Below are positions 10,745 through 22,951 of a stretch of DNA of 64,000 bases, one piece after another. Every line of letters starts with the position of its first letter. The stretch's first letter is position 1. The notes below the pieces were generated by a model, which saw only the letters and a list, made by a program, of their open reading frames with translations, had not been told where the DNA came from and searched no databases. Source of the DNA: Euglena gracilis (lineage: Eukaryota > Euglenida > Euglenophyceae > Euglenales); assembly GCA_039621445.1 (NCBI GenBank), contig CP154954.1, positions 11,071,229-11,135,228 on the forward strand, in the 5' to 3' direction. Both the position numbers and the translations under genes were made by a program.

Positions 10745-11081
10745 TCAATTGATATTTTTTTGTAGTCTTGTCCAGTGCATTGGTATGGGCTAAGAACCCT
10801 GTGTGTGAGATTGGTTTGTAATTGGTGGGTTCGAGTGGGGACTTTCTTAGGCTAATTAGGGAAATATGGCAAATCCTACTGTGGAAAATTGGTCGGCCGG
10901 TCTTGAAAATTTCAAAGAATCGACCCAGCAAGGTCAAACATTGAGTTCAGGCTTTCAAGCCGAACCTTAATAATCTTTTCCCTAGGTTAAATTCGACTGA
11001 AAACCAAAAAGTGGTATTTCAGTGATTTTCGGCCCCACTCAGGCAAATTTTTGCCAATTTTTGGGTTAGGACCCCTTTACA
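10571..11081 (-). repeat. Family A 5' LTR
   Basis: 511 bp, nearly identical to 4655-5166, followed on the plus strand by the second ACGG duplication (11082-11085). The gag-like frame starts within it. Confidence 0.88.
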
Positions 11082-11085
11082 ACGG

Positions 11086-11317
11086 CATTGAGTTGGAACG
11101 AGAAGTCCTGAGAATGCATAAAAAAGTTGCCCTTTCCTACTCCCGCAAACGTGAACTAAATGGGGAGAACCTGGGATTAACCTCCGGCGGCGGAGGATCT
11201 CTATTTCCCTCCTCATTTTCAGAAGATCCAACACAAAATCGAATCCCTTCGGGCTCTATGAATACCCCCCCCCCCCATGCATATCCCTAAACATACTTGG
11301 GTCACAATTCTTCGCCC
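11086..11317. other. Flank between family A and family B copy 1; nothing recognised
   Basis: No supportable gene or repeat in these 230 bases. Confidence 0.5.
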
Positions 11318-12169
11318 TGTCGGCCGCCGGCTTTCGCCGGCAGCCAAAAATGGCCAGAAAGCACAAATTTCAAAGTCGCGGGTAACAGCCAACCAGTTAA
11401 AAAAACCCGCGACTTAAATTGGAAGCGGGTCAAATTAGTTTGCGCTTTCAAATTCGTCATTTTTCACAGAACTTGAGGGGTTTTCCCCAATATTTGGCAA
11501 GAAGGAATACTATTGTATTGAATTTGGCAATTGGACTTTGATTTGGAATTGCAAGCTGAGTTTCATTGTTGGTCATTGATCCATTGAAGACATTGTATTG
11601 AAGGAGCCTTAAACACCACCGCCCACTCCTCTATATCACCGTCTTCGCCACCTTCACCGAACGCTCCTTGCCCCAAGGTTTGCACATTTCATACATTCAC
11701 ATTTCACAGTTTCAGTTTCAAGTGTCTTCTCATTCAAGTTTCGGAGTTTCAGAATTCAAGTTTCTTTCAGTTTTGGCTTCAAAGTTCCAAGTTTCAGTGG
11801 GTTGGTTTTGCAAGGTGTGCAAGAGAGTGTGAGAGTGAGTGAGTGAGTGAGAGAGAGAGAGAGAGAGGAGAGAAGTGAGATTTGCAATCAAAATGGCAGA
11901 TTTTTCGTTTTTCACCAAAGTTTCGGAAACCCTTGAAAAAACGATCCTACGCACCGGCTGGGGTTGGGGAAACCACCTGGGTGAAAAAATGGGGGTTGGC
12001 TTGAGCCCACCAATTCCCCGAGAAAGCGCAGGCCCCACCCCGCAAACACCCACCCCCCTGCTGTCGGTGGTTATCCACGACGGCGAGGACCCCCCCGGGC
12101 CCTCGGCCCACCGGGACTCGCCGGTCGCAGGGGCGACCGGCGGCGCACAGGGGGAGGGGCCGGTCAACA
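11318..12169 (+). repeat. Family B 5' LTR (copy 1)
   Basis: 852 bp, matching 38454-39300. It contains a GA-repeat near 11830-11875 and an open frame that begins MADFSFFTK and leads into gag through the primer-binding site. Confidence 0.85.
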
Positions 12170-15100
12170 TGGTTAGCAGAGGTTGGCTCACTGACTTCGT
12201 CAGTGAGGATTTTTCAGATCCGGTGAACATGGTAAGCAGAGGCAGTTTCACTGACTCTGTCAGTGAAAATTTTTCAGAGACGGTCAACACGGTCACAGAG
12301 GATTGTTCTGTTGGCTGTGTCAGCAGAATGGTACACGAGGGCAGTTTCACCAACCCAGTTGTCTGTGAATTTTCAGAAGAATCTGCATAAATCTGCTCTT
12401 TTTCAGGTCAATCTGTCCGAGTTTCAGATTGTGGTGAAAATTTTCTGAGATCTGTGGCAGAAATCTATTTTCAGAACGAAAAGGAAACGGAGTTTTTTGC
12501 AGCCCAGTTTTCAGAACCTGTGGCATCATTGCAAATCGTGACGGAATCTGTGGCAGAAAACAATTTTCAGGCTGCAGAAACTTTATCGTCTTCAGAATTT
12601 TCAGAAACGACACAGGAATCAGAATCTGATTCTGATTCGGGGAGGGGGTCAATTACATGCATAAGGCCCATCACGGTGGCAGGGCCAGAAAATTTTCAGC
12701 TGGTTCCACTTCACAGCAGTGATGAGGAACCAGACCCCCCAGCTTACAAAAGCGAAACAGAGGAAGAAAAACAGGCTGAAAACGCAATAATTCAGCAAAT
12801 GGTTATGCAAAGAATGAAAGCTGCTGGCATGTGGCCAGAAAATATTGCAGGTTTTCAGCAAATTTCTGTGTCGTCACGAGACAGCAGCCCAGGGCCAGAA
12901 CAAAAAATGTTGTGTTTAACAGCCCAGCCAGAACCATTGCTGTTAACACAGAGTTCAGAAACGCAGTCAGCACAGCCAGCTGCAGCCCAGCTGCAGGTTT
13001 TTCAGCCAGCCCAGCAGTTTTCGGCTGGGTCATCTGTTTCAGCAATCATGGGGCCATCCCAGATGACTTCACAGGTTTTTCAGCCAACCCAGCAGTTTTC
13101 GGCTGGGTCATCTGCCCCAGCAATCATGGGTCCAGCCCAGATGAGTGGGCAGGTTTTTCAGCCAACGTTAACAATGTCTTCAAACACAGGCCCAGCCCAG
13201 GTTTTTCGACCAATTCAGCCAGATTTTTCACAGACCCAGCCACAAAATTTACAGCCAAACACCAGTTTTTCTGCAGAAACTGGGTCTGAAAACCCTGAAA
13301 ATCAGCATGATGTGGAAATGGAATCGGGCTATGGCCAATGATGATGATTGGATGATTGGATGATTGGAACAATTGGGGTGAAGAAATCAGTTGTAAAATT
13401 GAATGTTTACATGGCAGACTTTTGGTGCAGGAAGGAAAAAACCCTGAAAAAACGGCTGAAATTCTGGTGGGTGAGGCAGAAAACAGGCTAAATCGGGCAT
13501 TGGCCATGTCACAGGGGCAGACATTGGATCTGGTCAATGAGGCATTGGGCATGCATGATCGACGAATGGCTGATCACATTGCCATGGTGAAACGTGAAAT
13601 TCAGGCTGAACTGAGTGCAACCATAAACGACTTGCTTTTGCAGTTTCAGCAAAATGGTGAAATGGTGCAAAATCTGGCCCAATGCCAAAGGCATTTGTTG
13701 AGTGTGGAAATGGAACGGCGGTTTGCTGAAAAAGTGAAGAAAGTGGAGGATGGAGTTAACTCGTTTTTTGAGGCCCAGGTTGAGGGGTTGAGAAAAAATG
13801 AGAGGGATTTTTCTCAGAAGCTGTCTTTTTTGGAAAAATCTGTGGGGGAGATGCACGTGGCGGTGCAACAAGTGGGGGAGAAGGAAAAACAGCAGGAAAT
13901 TGCTGTTAATCAGGTCAAATCTGCAGTTGGTGAGCTAAGCTCTGGTGTGGAGGGACGTTTTGGGATCATTTTTCAGCAATGTAAAAGTTTGGGGGAGACT
14001 GAGTGTGCCAAATTTCAGGCACAGGCTGAGAAATTGAAGGAATTTTCACAGTCCCTGGAGCGAGAGAGCAAAGCTCTGAATGATCGTTTGGGGAGGTTGG
14101 AGAATTTTCTGGGTCGGAAAGATTTTCCCATTGAGAAAGTCTCTGACTTGATTAACAAGAGTGAGGAAACAATTCGGTTGGAGGTGCAAAGGGAATTGGG
14201 GCTGCAAACGAGAAAGAATTTGGAGGTGATTATCAGTGAAATGTTGCAGGAAAGGTTGAGGCTGAGTGAAAGGGAGGGGCAGTTTGAGAAAGTTCGGGCT
14301 GAAATGGAAAATTCGATGAAACAGCAGGTTGGAGTTTTACTGCAACAGCAGTGCGTTGAACTTCGAAAAGAACAGCAGGAACGGAAAAAATTGCAACAAA
14401 AGCTGGATTTATTTCAGGCTGAGTTTTTGGTGATGAAAAATCAGCAAGCTGAATCTGCCAAATCTGCAACAGTGGATATGACAAAGGAAACGGGAGAAAA
14501 ATCAGCTGGAAATTGAGAAATCGAGGAGTTTGATCTTTTTGGTTACAACGATTTACCTGCGATTGAGAAAAATCCGGTTGAAATTGAAGGCTATGAATAC
14601 GCTGAACCAGGGTCACATGCGGCACATGCCAGACAGGTTTGTGTACGACCTGTGGGGGCAGTGCCTGCAGGTGCAGGGCTAGTTTCATCAAATGCAGTGG
14701 CAACGCATCAATTGATGAAAAACCTGGTAGCTCCAAATTTTTCTGGACAGCCAAAAGACTGGTCGTCCTTTGTGCGGGATTGGGATCAATATTTCAGGAC
14801 GGTGGTTATTTTGCAAAATGGACATGTGTCTGATTCACTCAAGCTTCAGCTTTTTGCAATGACGCTGGACGACACAAATAAAAAGGAATTGCAATTCCGA
14901 CTGGAATTGAACGGAAAAACATCTTTCGAGGAGGAATTTGACAGGCTTGAAGGGAAATATGCTGGAACTCAATCCGAGTGTGCCAGAAAAAAATGGTATG
15001 ATGTGAACCTCGTGAACCAAGGGAAAATTACCGTACAGGAATGGCGAGATTTTGTCATAAATTTCAGAATAGCCTGGAGACAGGTGAAAAGCGCCACTGA

Positions 15101-15999
15101 CGATGAGGCAGAAAGACTGGTCAAGGGAAAACTGCCAAATTTCATTTTGCATTGGGTCGCCGATGAGGAGGAAAGGAAATCAACGTGTGGACCGAAAGTC
15201 AAAATGTACCCTGGAGTGCCTGCAACCGAGGAAAACATTATTTGTGCTGTGGAACGTGTCACTGGGGAAAAGCCCTGCAAGGTTTCGAAAGTTTCACCGC
15301 TGGAGTTCGAAGTCTTTTTGCCCAACACTACGATTTGCGACAAACTGAAAGAGGTCAGTGGGAAACCAATCACAGGCACGGATAAAAGGATCAAAATTGT
15401 GGAGGAACAGCCAAAAATGGGAGTTGAAGAAATTTTCCGTTTTGTTGAGCGAAAATTGTCTTCCAGGGATTCTCAAGACATGATACACAGTTCCAGGGAG
15501 CCAAATGCATTTGGAAACCGGAGGGCCAGGTCTGCTAAGGCAGATCGGGCCAAGGGGTCCAGGACACCCTCCCCAACACGGTCAGCCAAGGGGGGCGAAA
15601 CGGTGGCAAAACCGTCCGTTGGAAAATCAGATTCACAGGTGGCAGCTCCTGCGACCAATGCAAACGTGAACCCCCCCGTACAAAATCCAGTGCCAGTGGT
15701 TCGATCACAGTCATTACCACCCCCCCCAGCAATCTCAATTTGGCAATGGGGGGGGATGGAGAAATGATTCTGGGTGGAATTCCAATGCCAATGCCAATTT
15801 TCAGGGAAATCAGTGGTGGCACTCAAATCAACAGAATTTTGATTCACAGTCTGGTGGTGGCAAAGGCAAAGGCAAAGGCAAAGGCAAAGGAAACAATTCT
15901 TGGGGGAAAGGAAACAATGGAAATGACTGGTCTAGGGGAAAGGGCCAGGACGGTGGAAAAGGCAAAGGCAAAGGGAGGGGGAAAGGAAACCGTTGCTAG
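11875..15999 (+). pseudogene. Family B gag, broken copy
   Basis: Homologous along its length to the intact 1380-residue gag at 27776-31918. Visible lesions are an in-frame TAA at 12388-12390, a short tandem duplication near 13338-13360 that shifts frame, a TGA at 14514-14516, and a frameshift in a C run near 15720. The order is the same: Ser/Glu/Phe-rich N-terminus, two copies of a 26-residue Gln/Pro/Ser repeat (copy 2 has three), long coiled-coil region, capsid-like domain, Ser/Arg-rich stretch and a Lys-Gly tail. The stop TAG at 15997-15999 marks the ancestral end. It is not expressed as one protein in this state. Confidence 0.8.
12170..12186 (+). promoter_or_regulatory. Family B primer-binding site (copy 1)
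   Basis: TGGTTAGCAGAGGTTGG follows the LTR terminal CA directly. It resembles the TGGTATCAGAGC type used by many plant LTR elements but is not identical to it. Confidence 0.6.
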
Positions 16000-16017
16000 G
16001 ATAGCCGGGGTGGACCG

Positions 16018-17334
16018 TTGGGGGCGGGAGGCGCCCCGGGCTCGCATACCCAGCCCCACACAAAGACATACACAAATCCCAGGTGGCAAGAAAAATCTCG
16101 TGTGAGTGAAAACACGATGAAAAATCTGCCATCCCAGGAGACTTCTGCGCAAGGTGTGCCCAGTGTGTCGGGTGCGTGCGTGCGTGACGTGCAAATCTGT
16201 GACTCGGCCCAAATCTGTAAAGAATCAGATCCCATAAGGGATCGTGCACAGCCTTCCGTAAAGAAAAGAGCTTTAGACATTTTTTGCGGTAAAGGCTCGG
16301 TTGGGGATTGCCTGAGAGAGCAGGGGTTTAAGGTTGTGTCAGTGGACATAAACCCCAGATTTAACCCAACCCACTGTGCAAATATTTTGGAGTGGAGATA
16401 TTGGAGGTAACCCCCCGGATATTTTCAGATCATCGCTGCGGGGGTGCCCTGTACAGAATATAGCTTGGCCAAAACATTGGGAATCAGAAATTTGGAGGGG
16501 GCAGATCGGCTGGTCAAAAAAACTTTGGAGATTGTCGAATATTTCAAACCAATATTGTGGTGGATTGAAAATCCCCGTCATGGACTTTTGCGGAAAAGAC
16601 CCTGTGTTCAAAATCTGACTTTTGTCGATGTTGACTATTGTCAGTTTTCAGATTGGGGATATCAAAAGCCCACCCGAATCTGGGGGAGCGAAAATCTGAG
16701 TAAGCTACAAAACAAACTTTGTGATGGCCAGACCTGCCCGAATTTGATTCCTGGGGGGAGGAGTCACCGAGAAAAGTTGGGAGGATATGGAATGACAGTT
16801 GGTACTCAGAAAAAATGGAGGATGCCCAAACAACTGGTGGAGTATTTGTTAACCGTGTTGGAACGAAAAAGCGGATATCGTAGGGAGGATTATGCGGTTA
16901 GGAAAGTTTGCATGGAGGAAATTGAGAAGGAATTTCGGGTTAAGGCGGAACGGGATTGTTTTGCAACCAGCCAAAATGCCAGGTGTGAAAAGTTTTACGG
17001 GGAGGATGATGATGCCATGAAAAAGGATTGGGGGGCGGAGGAAACGTTGTGGATGAACCCCCCTTGGACTTTGTGGCCTGAGGTGGCTGAAAAACTGCAA
17101 AATTCCAATTGTCGGGCAATTTGTATTTGCCCAGACTGGAATAGGAGGTGGGTGAAAAACCTGGTGGCTATGGCTGTCAAAAAGATTTATTTTCCCAAGG
17201 GGACAAAGTTGTTTGAGGCTGATGGGAGGATTTTGAGGGGTACCCGTTGGGCGGTGTGGGCCTTGTTGATCGATAGAAGGCAACTCTCCCAGGGGGGGGG
17301 GCAACCCCAGGGAAGAAAAAATTGGTTCGGCTGA
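16018..17334 (+). pseudogene. Family B dual methyltransferase-like protein, broken copy
   Basis: In one frame, interrupted by TAA at 16408-16410, the product contains a cytosine-5 methyltransferase-like domain: motif I ALDIFCGKGSVG, motif IV GVPCTEYSLAKT with the catalytic Cys, motif VI WWIENPRHG, and KPTRIWG near the end of the domain. After about 100 residues follows an amino-methyltransferase-like domain with DCFATSQN and LWMNPPWTLW. The TAC codon of copy 2 has become TAA here, while the codon mutated in copy 2 is intact here. Frame is lost again in a G run near 17290, before the protease. In known families motif IV of C5 enzymes attacks cytosine C6, and NPPW binds the amino group to be methylated. 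Activity is inferred only. Confidence 0.8.
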
Positions 17335-17928
17335 AAAAAAGAATGTTGAGGGGGACAAAAACTCGGGGAGGAGCAAAGAAACTCGGGGAGGACAGACAAC
17401 TGCTGTTAAAAACCCAGATTAAGTTGGCAAATGGGGAGGAAAAAAAGGCCAGTATTTTGATTGACACGGGGGCGGAGGCAAACCTCATTCGACAAGGGTT
17501 GATAGGGACCACCTAATGTATCCTGCTAAGGACCCGTTAAGGTTTGAAACTGCCAATGGGCAAACTTTGGCGGGGGGGAGCAGATGTGCTAAGGTGAAAA
17601 TGATCCTTCAACAAAATTGGAATCAGGAAAGGGAGATTGAGTGTGTGGAATATGAGCTTGAATTTTATGAGGCAAACATCAAAGTTGATGCCATTCTTTC
17701 TTATCCATGGTTGGCGGAGGCAAAATTGGGAATTTTTCCACACCACAAGGCGTTGGTGAAAGACAGCCCCGACCTGATTTTTTTGCGGGGTGTTGAAAGA
17801 CGGAGGGGTCCACAAAAATTCAGGGATGACACAAATTTTTCAGTGGACAATGTGACTGTGGCGGATGGGTCTTCGTTTGGGTTGCAAAAACTTGGTCTCT
17901 GTTTGCCATTGGAGGGGTTGGACCAGGG
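17322..17928 (+). pseudogene. Family B retropepsin-like protease, truncated
   Basis: SILIDTGAEANLI carries the Asp-Thr-Gly active site of a retroviral-type aspartic protease. A one-base difference from copy 2 near 17510 breaks the frame, which continues at 17516. Similarity to copy 2 ends near 17928, before RT, where family C gag sequence starts. Confidence 0.8.
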
Positions 17929-18605
17929 ATGTTGCATTGAGTTTGGATGAGATTCATGCAAAATCGTGCACCCCCCCGCACTTTGCCCCTCAAAACCGTG
18001 TTTTCGGTGGTCAAAATGCAACTTCCAGCTCACAACGCGCTTTTCACACACCAACCGAAGCATCTTCGGATGCCCGCCATCCAACTCGCAATTTTGTGCA
18101 TCAAATTCGCGATTCGTTGGATGCCAATCCTTCCAAAAGCGCAGTACGCGCACCCCTACAAGCATCTTCGGATGCGCATGTCCTACAAGCATCCACGGAT
18201 GCACATGATCATGAACATGCCTAAAATCGCGATTACAATCGCCCGTTTATACCACAACTTAAGATTCCCCCCCCTACGGGTGAATCCTTGGACGAGGAAC
18301 CGGTTTTTACTACAAAAACCGCAAATCCTCAGGTTTTACAACAAGAAATTTGCGAATCTGGACTGATTCGCGGTATGAGCCATACCCCTACCCCGGGGAT
18401 TGGCCATGAAGCGCTAATGCGAATCACGGAATTTACCGCGATTCCTCGATTTGCGGGTGAACAACGGGATTCCTACTCCCCTGGTATGTTACCACACCCC
18501 GAATCGCGGAATCACGACCCTTTACAATCCGAATCGCGGAATCGCGAAACACAACCATATAATTCGCGAAACGGCGATGTACCAGATACCCATGGTACCT
18601 GTCGA
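17929..18605 (+). pseudogene. Family C gag fragment (middle part)
   Basis: The frame runs from the junction with family B to about 18605, with one stop at 18222-18224. GMSHTPTPGIGHEALMR and FAGEQRDSYSPGML match the plus-strand gag at 44565 onward, and weakly the minus-strand gag near 41560. It ends abruptly where minus-strand accessory ORF sequence begins, so it is a rearranged remnant with no knuckles and no capsid-like core. Confidence 0.65.
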
Positions 18606-20760
18606 GGAGCGGGATTTTCCCTGCCCCTTTGACGGAGGTTTCGGCTGTGAGGTTTTCCCATAGCCGGATGAGTACGACGTGCGTGAATCCTTGTCCCGAG
18701 GTTGATCCCCGAGAAGAGGATGCAGCACTCTGGCCGCCAGCACCACTACCGCCTTTTGGTGGGGGCTGATCACCAGATTTCGGTGTGGGCTTGCAAGGGG
18801 CGGGGCCCGGCTTTGTTTTTGCCGGGGCCTTCGGACTTCCGGTTTCCGGAGTATTCGAGGGCCGCCGTTCGGCGTCGCGCTTGCTTGTCCAGGTGCGTGG
18901 TAACGCCTGGGACGGGGGTTTTTTCCCCGAAGCCGAACGTCGTTGACCTTCAGCAGGGGTTTCCCGAGCTGAGGGTCTTCCTGCACGTTCCTCCGCGGCA
19001 CCCGTGGATTTCCCAGGGGTAGCCGTGGGGGACAGTATGGGTGCAGGCTTGGCCGGCGCACTTCGCTCTGGTTGAGCCTGTGGCGGGGGCATGGACGACC
19101 GCTCGGCCTGTTTTTCAGGCGCCGGTGTCCGTGTGCCTTGATGCTTTGGTGCAGTGGCTGTGGACGTGCGCTGAGGTGCGGGTTCATCCCGTGCCTCGGA
19201 TGGCGCTACAGGTGTTGATACAGGTTCATCCTGTACCGGCCCGGTGGGTGTTGTTTCCACTACCATTGCTGTCTGTTCGTCTTCCGTCCGTGTTGCTTCC
19301 GACACTGGCGGTGGCGCCGCCGTTGGGGGAGGTTCATCCTCCACCATGGCTGTAGTGCTAGGTGTTTCTTCCATCTGCTGGGCAGTTTCCGCCGCAGCTG
19401 TGGAAGAGCTCGCCGCAGTGCCACGTGGAGTGACAACTGCGATCAGTGACCGCAAACCACCGAGTACGCGTCCGCCCAGCGAGGTGCGCCGTTCAGGTCC
19501 CTCACCTGAAGTGGGCTCCTCCGCTGGCTCCTCTGTCGACGGGGTTTCCCCGGAAACAGGGAGTTTGAGGCGTAATACCTCAGGCGTGTGAGGTACCGTC
19601 TCCGGCGGGTTTTCCCGCGGACGGGTCGGTACCCCTGTCGTACTCAGTGAGGTGGGTAAGGTTGGAACAGGTGACATTTCACCTGCCGGCGATCCTGGGC
19701 GCTGGGCAGTTTCTGCCACAGTGTCCAGCATCAGGACAGATGGGCTACGGGTTTCCCGTGCCGGAGGTTCCGCTGGCTGAGGTTCATCCTCGGCCATTGG
19801 GGCCGTCTCCTCCTCCTCATCCGCTTCCGGAGGGGATTCCTCTGTGTGTAGTTGTGCTGCAGTACGCGGGTCTTTTCCGCTCCTGTAGCACCCTTGTGCG
19901 TCTGACAGGCGGTAAAAGCTTATACTTTCACTCCTATCAGAGTTGGGGTATGGGGGCGGCCACGACGCTCTCGCCCAGCTTCCGGGTGGAAGTTGCGGCT
20001 CGTCGTCGTCGATCAGGCAGAGGTCTTCCCACTGCTGTTGATGCATGCTGTATTCTCCTGTGTCTTCCAGGAAAGCGGGCAGCGGCAACGCATAACGAGG
20101 TTCTTTCCCCTCGTGTGCCGCGAAAAACATCTGAAAATCTTCCCAGATCAGGATCTTCCCGAACTGGGTGTCCAGGTGCTCCTGGAGGCCGATTTCAGAC
20201 TCTTCCCAGTCCGGTCGCAAGTTCATCCTGCGTTGGTCTGGATCATTGGGTCTGACGTCCAACTCGGAGTATCTCCGAGGTAACCACCTTCTGTGGATAT
20301 TCACATCAGCGGTCATGTATTCCAGGAAATATATGTAAGCCTCCAGGACGTAGGTAATCCACGCCCTATGCCAGTATTGTTGTAGCAGAAATATTTTCTG
20401 CCGGTGCTGTTTCAGCACCTTTCGGTCTTGCGTTCCGATATTAGGATTCCGGCACTGATGCAGGAGGAATCTACTGGTCGGCTGGCTGCCGGCATTCTCA
20501 GCAGTCGGAGGCGGTTTTCCGCGTTCTCCGAAACCCCAGAAGTCAACAATGTGTACTTCTTTGCAAAACTGGCATTCCAGTTTGTACCGCTGGGGGTACG
20601 CGAGGTCGACGTCCAGTACCTTGAACAGCGTGCCATGCATGCTGTCCAAGTATAACTGCAGATTGCAGGTGAACATTACCGCGGCCTGCGCCTGGAGTTT
20701 CTCCGGCAGGGGGTAATACTTCCACTGTATTCCCAGTGCTCCAACGGAATACAGGTGCAT
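18606..20760 (-). pseudogene. Family C accessory ORF, C-terminal protein (copy D1)
   Basis: The minus-strand product starts with a conserved block (ALGIQWKYYPLPEK, DLAYPQRYKLECQFC, VDFWGFGERG), followed by a second block (LLQQYWHRAWITYVLEAY, LRPDWEESE). After that it becomes a Pro/Glu/Thr-rich region with LGGRVLGGLRSLIAVVTPRG and Gly/Lys-rich repeats. The same blocks in the same order occur at 51670-53761 and 57670-63708. It lies 3' of the integrase-chromodomain ORF on the same strand. The frame continues on paper to 18433, but those bases are antisense to family C gag, so I end the gene at the junction. The C-terminal Cys/His part seen at 58195-59415 is lost. Function is unknown; it has no signal peptide or membrane span, so it is not a typical env. 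Confidence 0.6.
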
Positions 20761-20771
20761 GAGGATTTCCT

Positions 20772-21759
20772 TCAGCTGTGCGACGAATGTTCGTCGTCTT
20801 CACAAGTATTCATACAATCGATATACGTCAGACCGTTTCGGTCGGTAAAAATGCCGAAATTAGGGCAGGGGTATCCCAACCAGAACCACAGCTCCCAGAA
20901 ACCGGACATCCGGTCCAGGACAACTTCACTCGAATGAGGGTATCCCTCAAAAGCGTGAAGTTCGGAACTGTAGAAAAAACGTTTGCAGTGATCGCTCATA
21001 CGATTCTGCACCACTTCGAGCGCCGCATCCGGTGGTCGGTGGATCACGTTGCCCGCTTTCGTGAACTTTTGGCGATCTTCGGCGATTTTCGGCCAGATCT
21101 CCTCAAGTTACTTGAAGACCGAGGCAACGTCATTGTCCTTCGTTTTCGAATGATCGGCGGCTTTTCCGCCTTTTCCTGCTGGGGGTCCGGCAGATTTTCC
21201 GCCTTTGCCTGGAGATGGCCAAGCGGCTTTTCCGCCTTTGCCAGGTGGGGCTTTTCCACCTTTCTCCTGGCCTTTTCCCTTTCCCTTACCATTGCCTTTA
21301 CCTTTACCCTTACCCTTTGTGTTAGACAGCCATTCGAATGTTGCCCAGTAATCCCAGTATTCTGGGTCTTCTATTGTAAACACAGGGTAAGTCACGGTTT
21401 CTGTGCTGGGCGTTCGAGCAAATTCCTGCTCAGCGTCACCACGGTTCGAGTAAACCGGCGCGACCGGGGGTGGTCGGGTTTCCCGACGTGCTCGTCGCTG
21501 GCGGAGCTTCCTCCTCAGCGTCGACGTGCATCGCCGCAGGCGGATTTTCCGACCTCTGCGAGCGGCGCTGTGGCTGCGGCGTCGGATTTTCCGGGCCGCG
21601 GTCACGCTTGCCGGCGGCAGAGCTCGTGGGTCGTGCTGATGTCGCTTCCGCCACAGCAACTTCCTGCTGTCGTGCTGGTTGACTTGATCGTGATGGAGCT
21701 GGGACTCCTGTGAGAGCCGACACTACAGCATCATACTGCTGGCGCTCTTCTCTCGTCAT
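20772..21759 (-). pseudogene. Family C accessory ORF, N-terminal part (copy D1, frameshifted)
   Basis: Three overlapping minus-strand frames together match the N-terminal half of the accessory protein at 62779-63708. They show an Arg/Pro-rich start (21759), a Lys-Gly repeat stretch at about 21180-21310 like a nucleic-acid-binding tail, then SGFWELWFWLGYPCPNFGIF (about 20850-20910), the best conserved block of the family. Frameshifts near 21660, 21110 and 20770 break it. In copy 62779-63708 the same blocks are in one frame, so the split here is decay. No known domain is recognised. Confidence 0.6.
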
Positions 21760-21840
21760 TTCCGCCCGGGCAGGTTATCCCTGGCCAGCGGAAACAGGGG
21801 GGCGACGTGCGATTTGTCGTTGGATCGTCACAGCATATTC

Positions 21841-22779
21841 CTACTGTTGACGCTCCTCCTCGGACTCGAACGGCCGGCCAGTCCACGGGTTAACGGGTTC
21901 ATCCCGAACCTGAGGGACTGGCACCGCACGACGCGCTGCCGCGGCTTCCCGCGGATGAGCGCTTCGGGCGGTGTCAGACGTCGGGGGAGGGTTTCCCCCC
22001 ACAGGACGTCGTGGCACAGGGTCAGGTATGGTTGGGTGGGGTTGAGGTGGATACACGTACTGATCCTGGGGCATTGGTGCCTCCTGGGGGTAATCCCCAG
22101 GGACGGCGTACTGAGGTACATGCTCCTGCGCAGGGTAATCCCGCCGGGGCATGAGCTCAGGGGATCGAAAAATACTTTCTTTCACGCGTGGGTGTTCACT
22201 CCGGACAGGTGCTTCCACTGTCCTTTCCTCGGGTAATCCGTGGGAGTGAGCGCGAAAGTGTGCGGTGTAAGTGCCAACTGGTGGTACCTGCCGTGCTACA
22301 TGTGGCGGGACTTCCACGCCCAGGTCACGCATGGTAATGTTTGCCGCGAATCCCGACGTGTCCGGGTCGGTGTAATACACCAAACCAGCCATCGTCGCCT
22401 GGGCGCACATACACCACAGGGATGGAGTGGTATTCGCTATGGTCAAAATTTTACGCCAGTGATCATCCCACAATGCCTGGGTGAGGTGGTCTGGTGCCGG
22501 GTTTGCGCTCATACGCATAACCAGGTTCATCGTCTCCGCCGTGCGGTGGATCATCACACCCGCATACGGTGGGAGGCGACGAGAGCCTGATGGCTGAGAT
22601 GGCCGCGCTTCCGCGGACATCCGCGTCATCCTGCTACTGCTGCTTGCTTCAGGGTTTCCCTGAGCCGCAGTCCGTGCAGGTGGCTGCGTACCGTATCGGT
22701 ACGCATACTGGTCAGTTTGATGGTGAGTGGTGGGGTGGTAAGGCGGGCCTCCGCCTGACTCCCTTCCACCGGGCAGCAT
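21841..22779 (-). CDS. Family C first accessory ORF (copy D1)
   Basis: 312-residue minus-strand frame starting about 170 bases after the chromodomain ORF. The N-terminus is low-complexity (His, Pro, Gly, Ser). A central block around ITMRDLGVEVPPHVARQVPP aligns with VTLRDLGVLVPPVLRGVHPV at 54269-55357 in another copy. The C-terminus is Pro/Arg-rich. The function is unknown. Conservation of the central block against a low-complexity background suggests it was translated. Its constant place after the chromodomain suggests it is part of the element and not a neighbour. Confidence 0.55.
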   Translation of the reverse strand: MLPGGRESGGGPPYHPTTHHQTDQYAYRYGTQPPARTAAQGNPEASSSSRMTRMSAEARPSQPSGSRRLPPYAGVMIHRTAETMNLVMRMSANPAPDHLTQALWDDHWRKILTIANTTPSLWCMCAQATMAGLVYYTDPDTSGFAANITMRDLGVEVPPHVARQVPPVGTYTAHFRAHSHGLPEERTVEAPVRSEHPRVKESIFRSPELMPRRDYPAQEHVPQYAVPGDYPQEAPMPQDQYVYPPQPHPTIPDPVPRRPVGGNPPPTSDTARSAHPREAAAARRAVPVPQVRDEPVNPWTGRPFESEEERQQ

Positions 22780-22951
22780 GATACCCCCAGAGGTCGGTAC
22801 GGTTGGATGGTTGTGTTGTTGGTTGTAAGTTGGTAAGGGTATCCGCTTGAGTATTATTTGCTAAAAAGTCTGCGGAAAGAAAGAATGATAAGAATCAATT
22901 ATAAAAAGAAGATAAAACAACATGGGTTTCCCATGCGGTCTCAAAAACTTG

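Larger units (their letters stand above)
4655..11081 (-). mobile_element. Family A: complete non-autonomous LTR retrotransposon
   Basis: Two direct repeats of 512 and 511 bp bound the element and begin and end with TG...CA. They differ at only a few positions, so the insertion is recent. ACGG is duplicated at both sides. The coding strand is minus: a primer-binding site starting with TGG touches the inner edge of the 10571-11081 LTR, and a purine-rich tract touches the inner edge of 4655-5166. Inside are a gag-like ORF and two further ORFs that align with the methyltransferase region of family B. No RT (YxDD), RNase H, integrase or protease motif is present, so mobilisation would have to use another element's enzymes. 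At 6.4 kb with coding capacity but no pol, it fits the large non-autonomous LTR class. Confidence 0.85.
11318..17928 (+). mobile_element. Family B copy 1, truncated in the protease region
   Basis: Starts with an 852-bp LTR (TGTCGGCC...CAACA) and a TGG-starting primer-binding site. It runs through gag and the methyltransferase ORF into protease, where similarity to copy 2 stops at about 17928 and family C gag sequence begins. RT, integrase and the 3' LTR are missing. Several stops and frameshifts break gag and the methyltransferase ORF. It is closely similar to copy 2 at 27467-39300. Confidence 0.85.

Noticed and set aside
18433-18605. Minus-strand frame that extends the D1 accessory ORF to 18433
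   Set aside because: These bases are antisense to family C gag, which is the conserved reading; the extension is chance.
18606-22779. Envelope protein in the accessory ORF position
   Set aside because: No signal peptide, furin-like site or membrane-spanning segment is visible; the aromatic block PGFWxLWFWLG is too polar and short.
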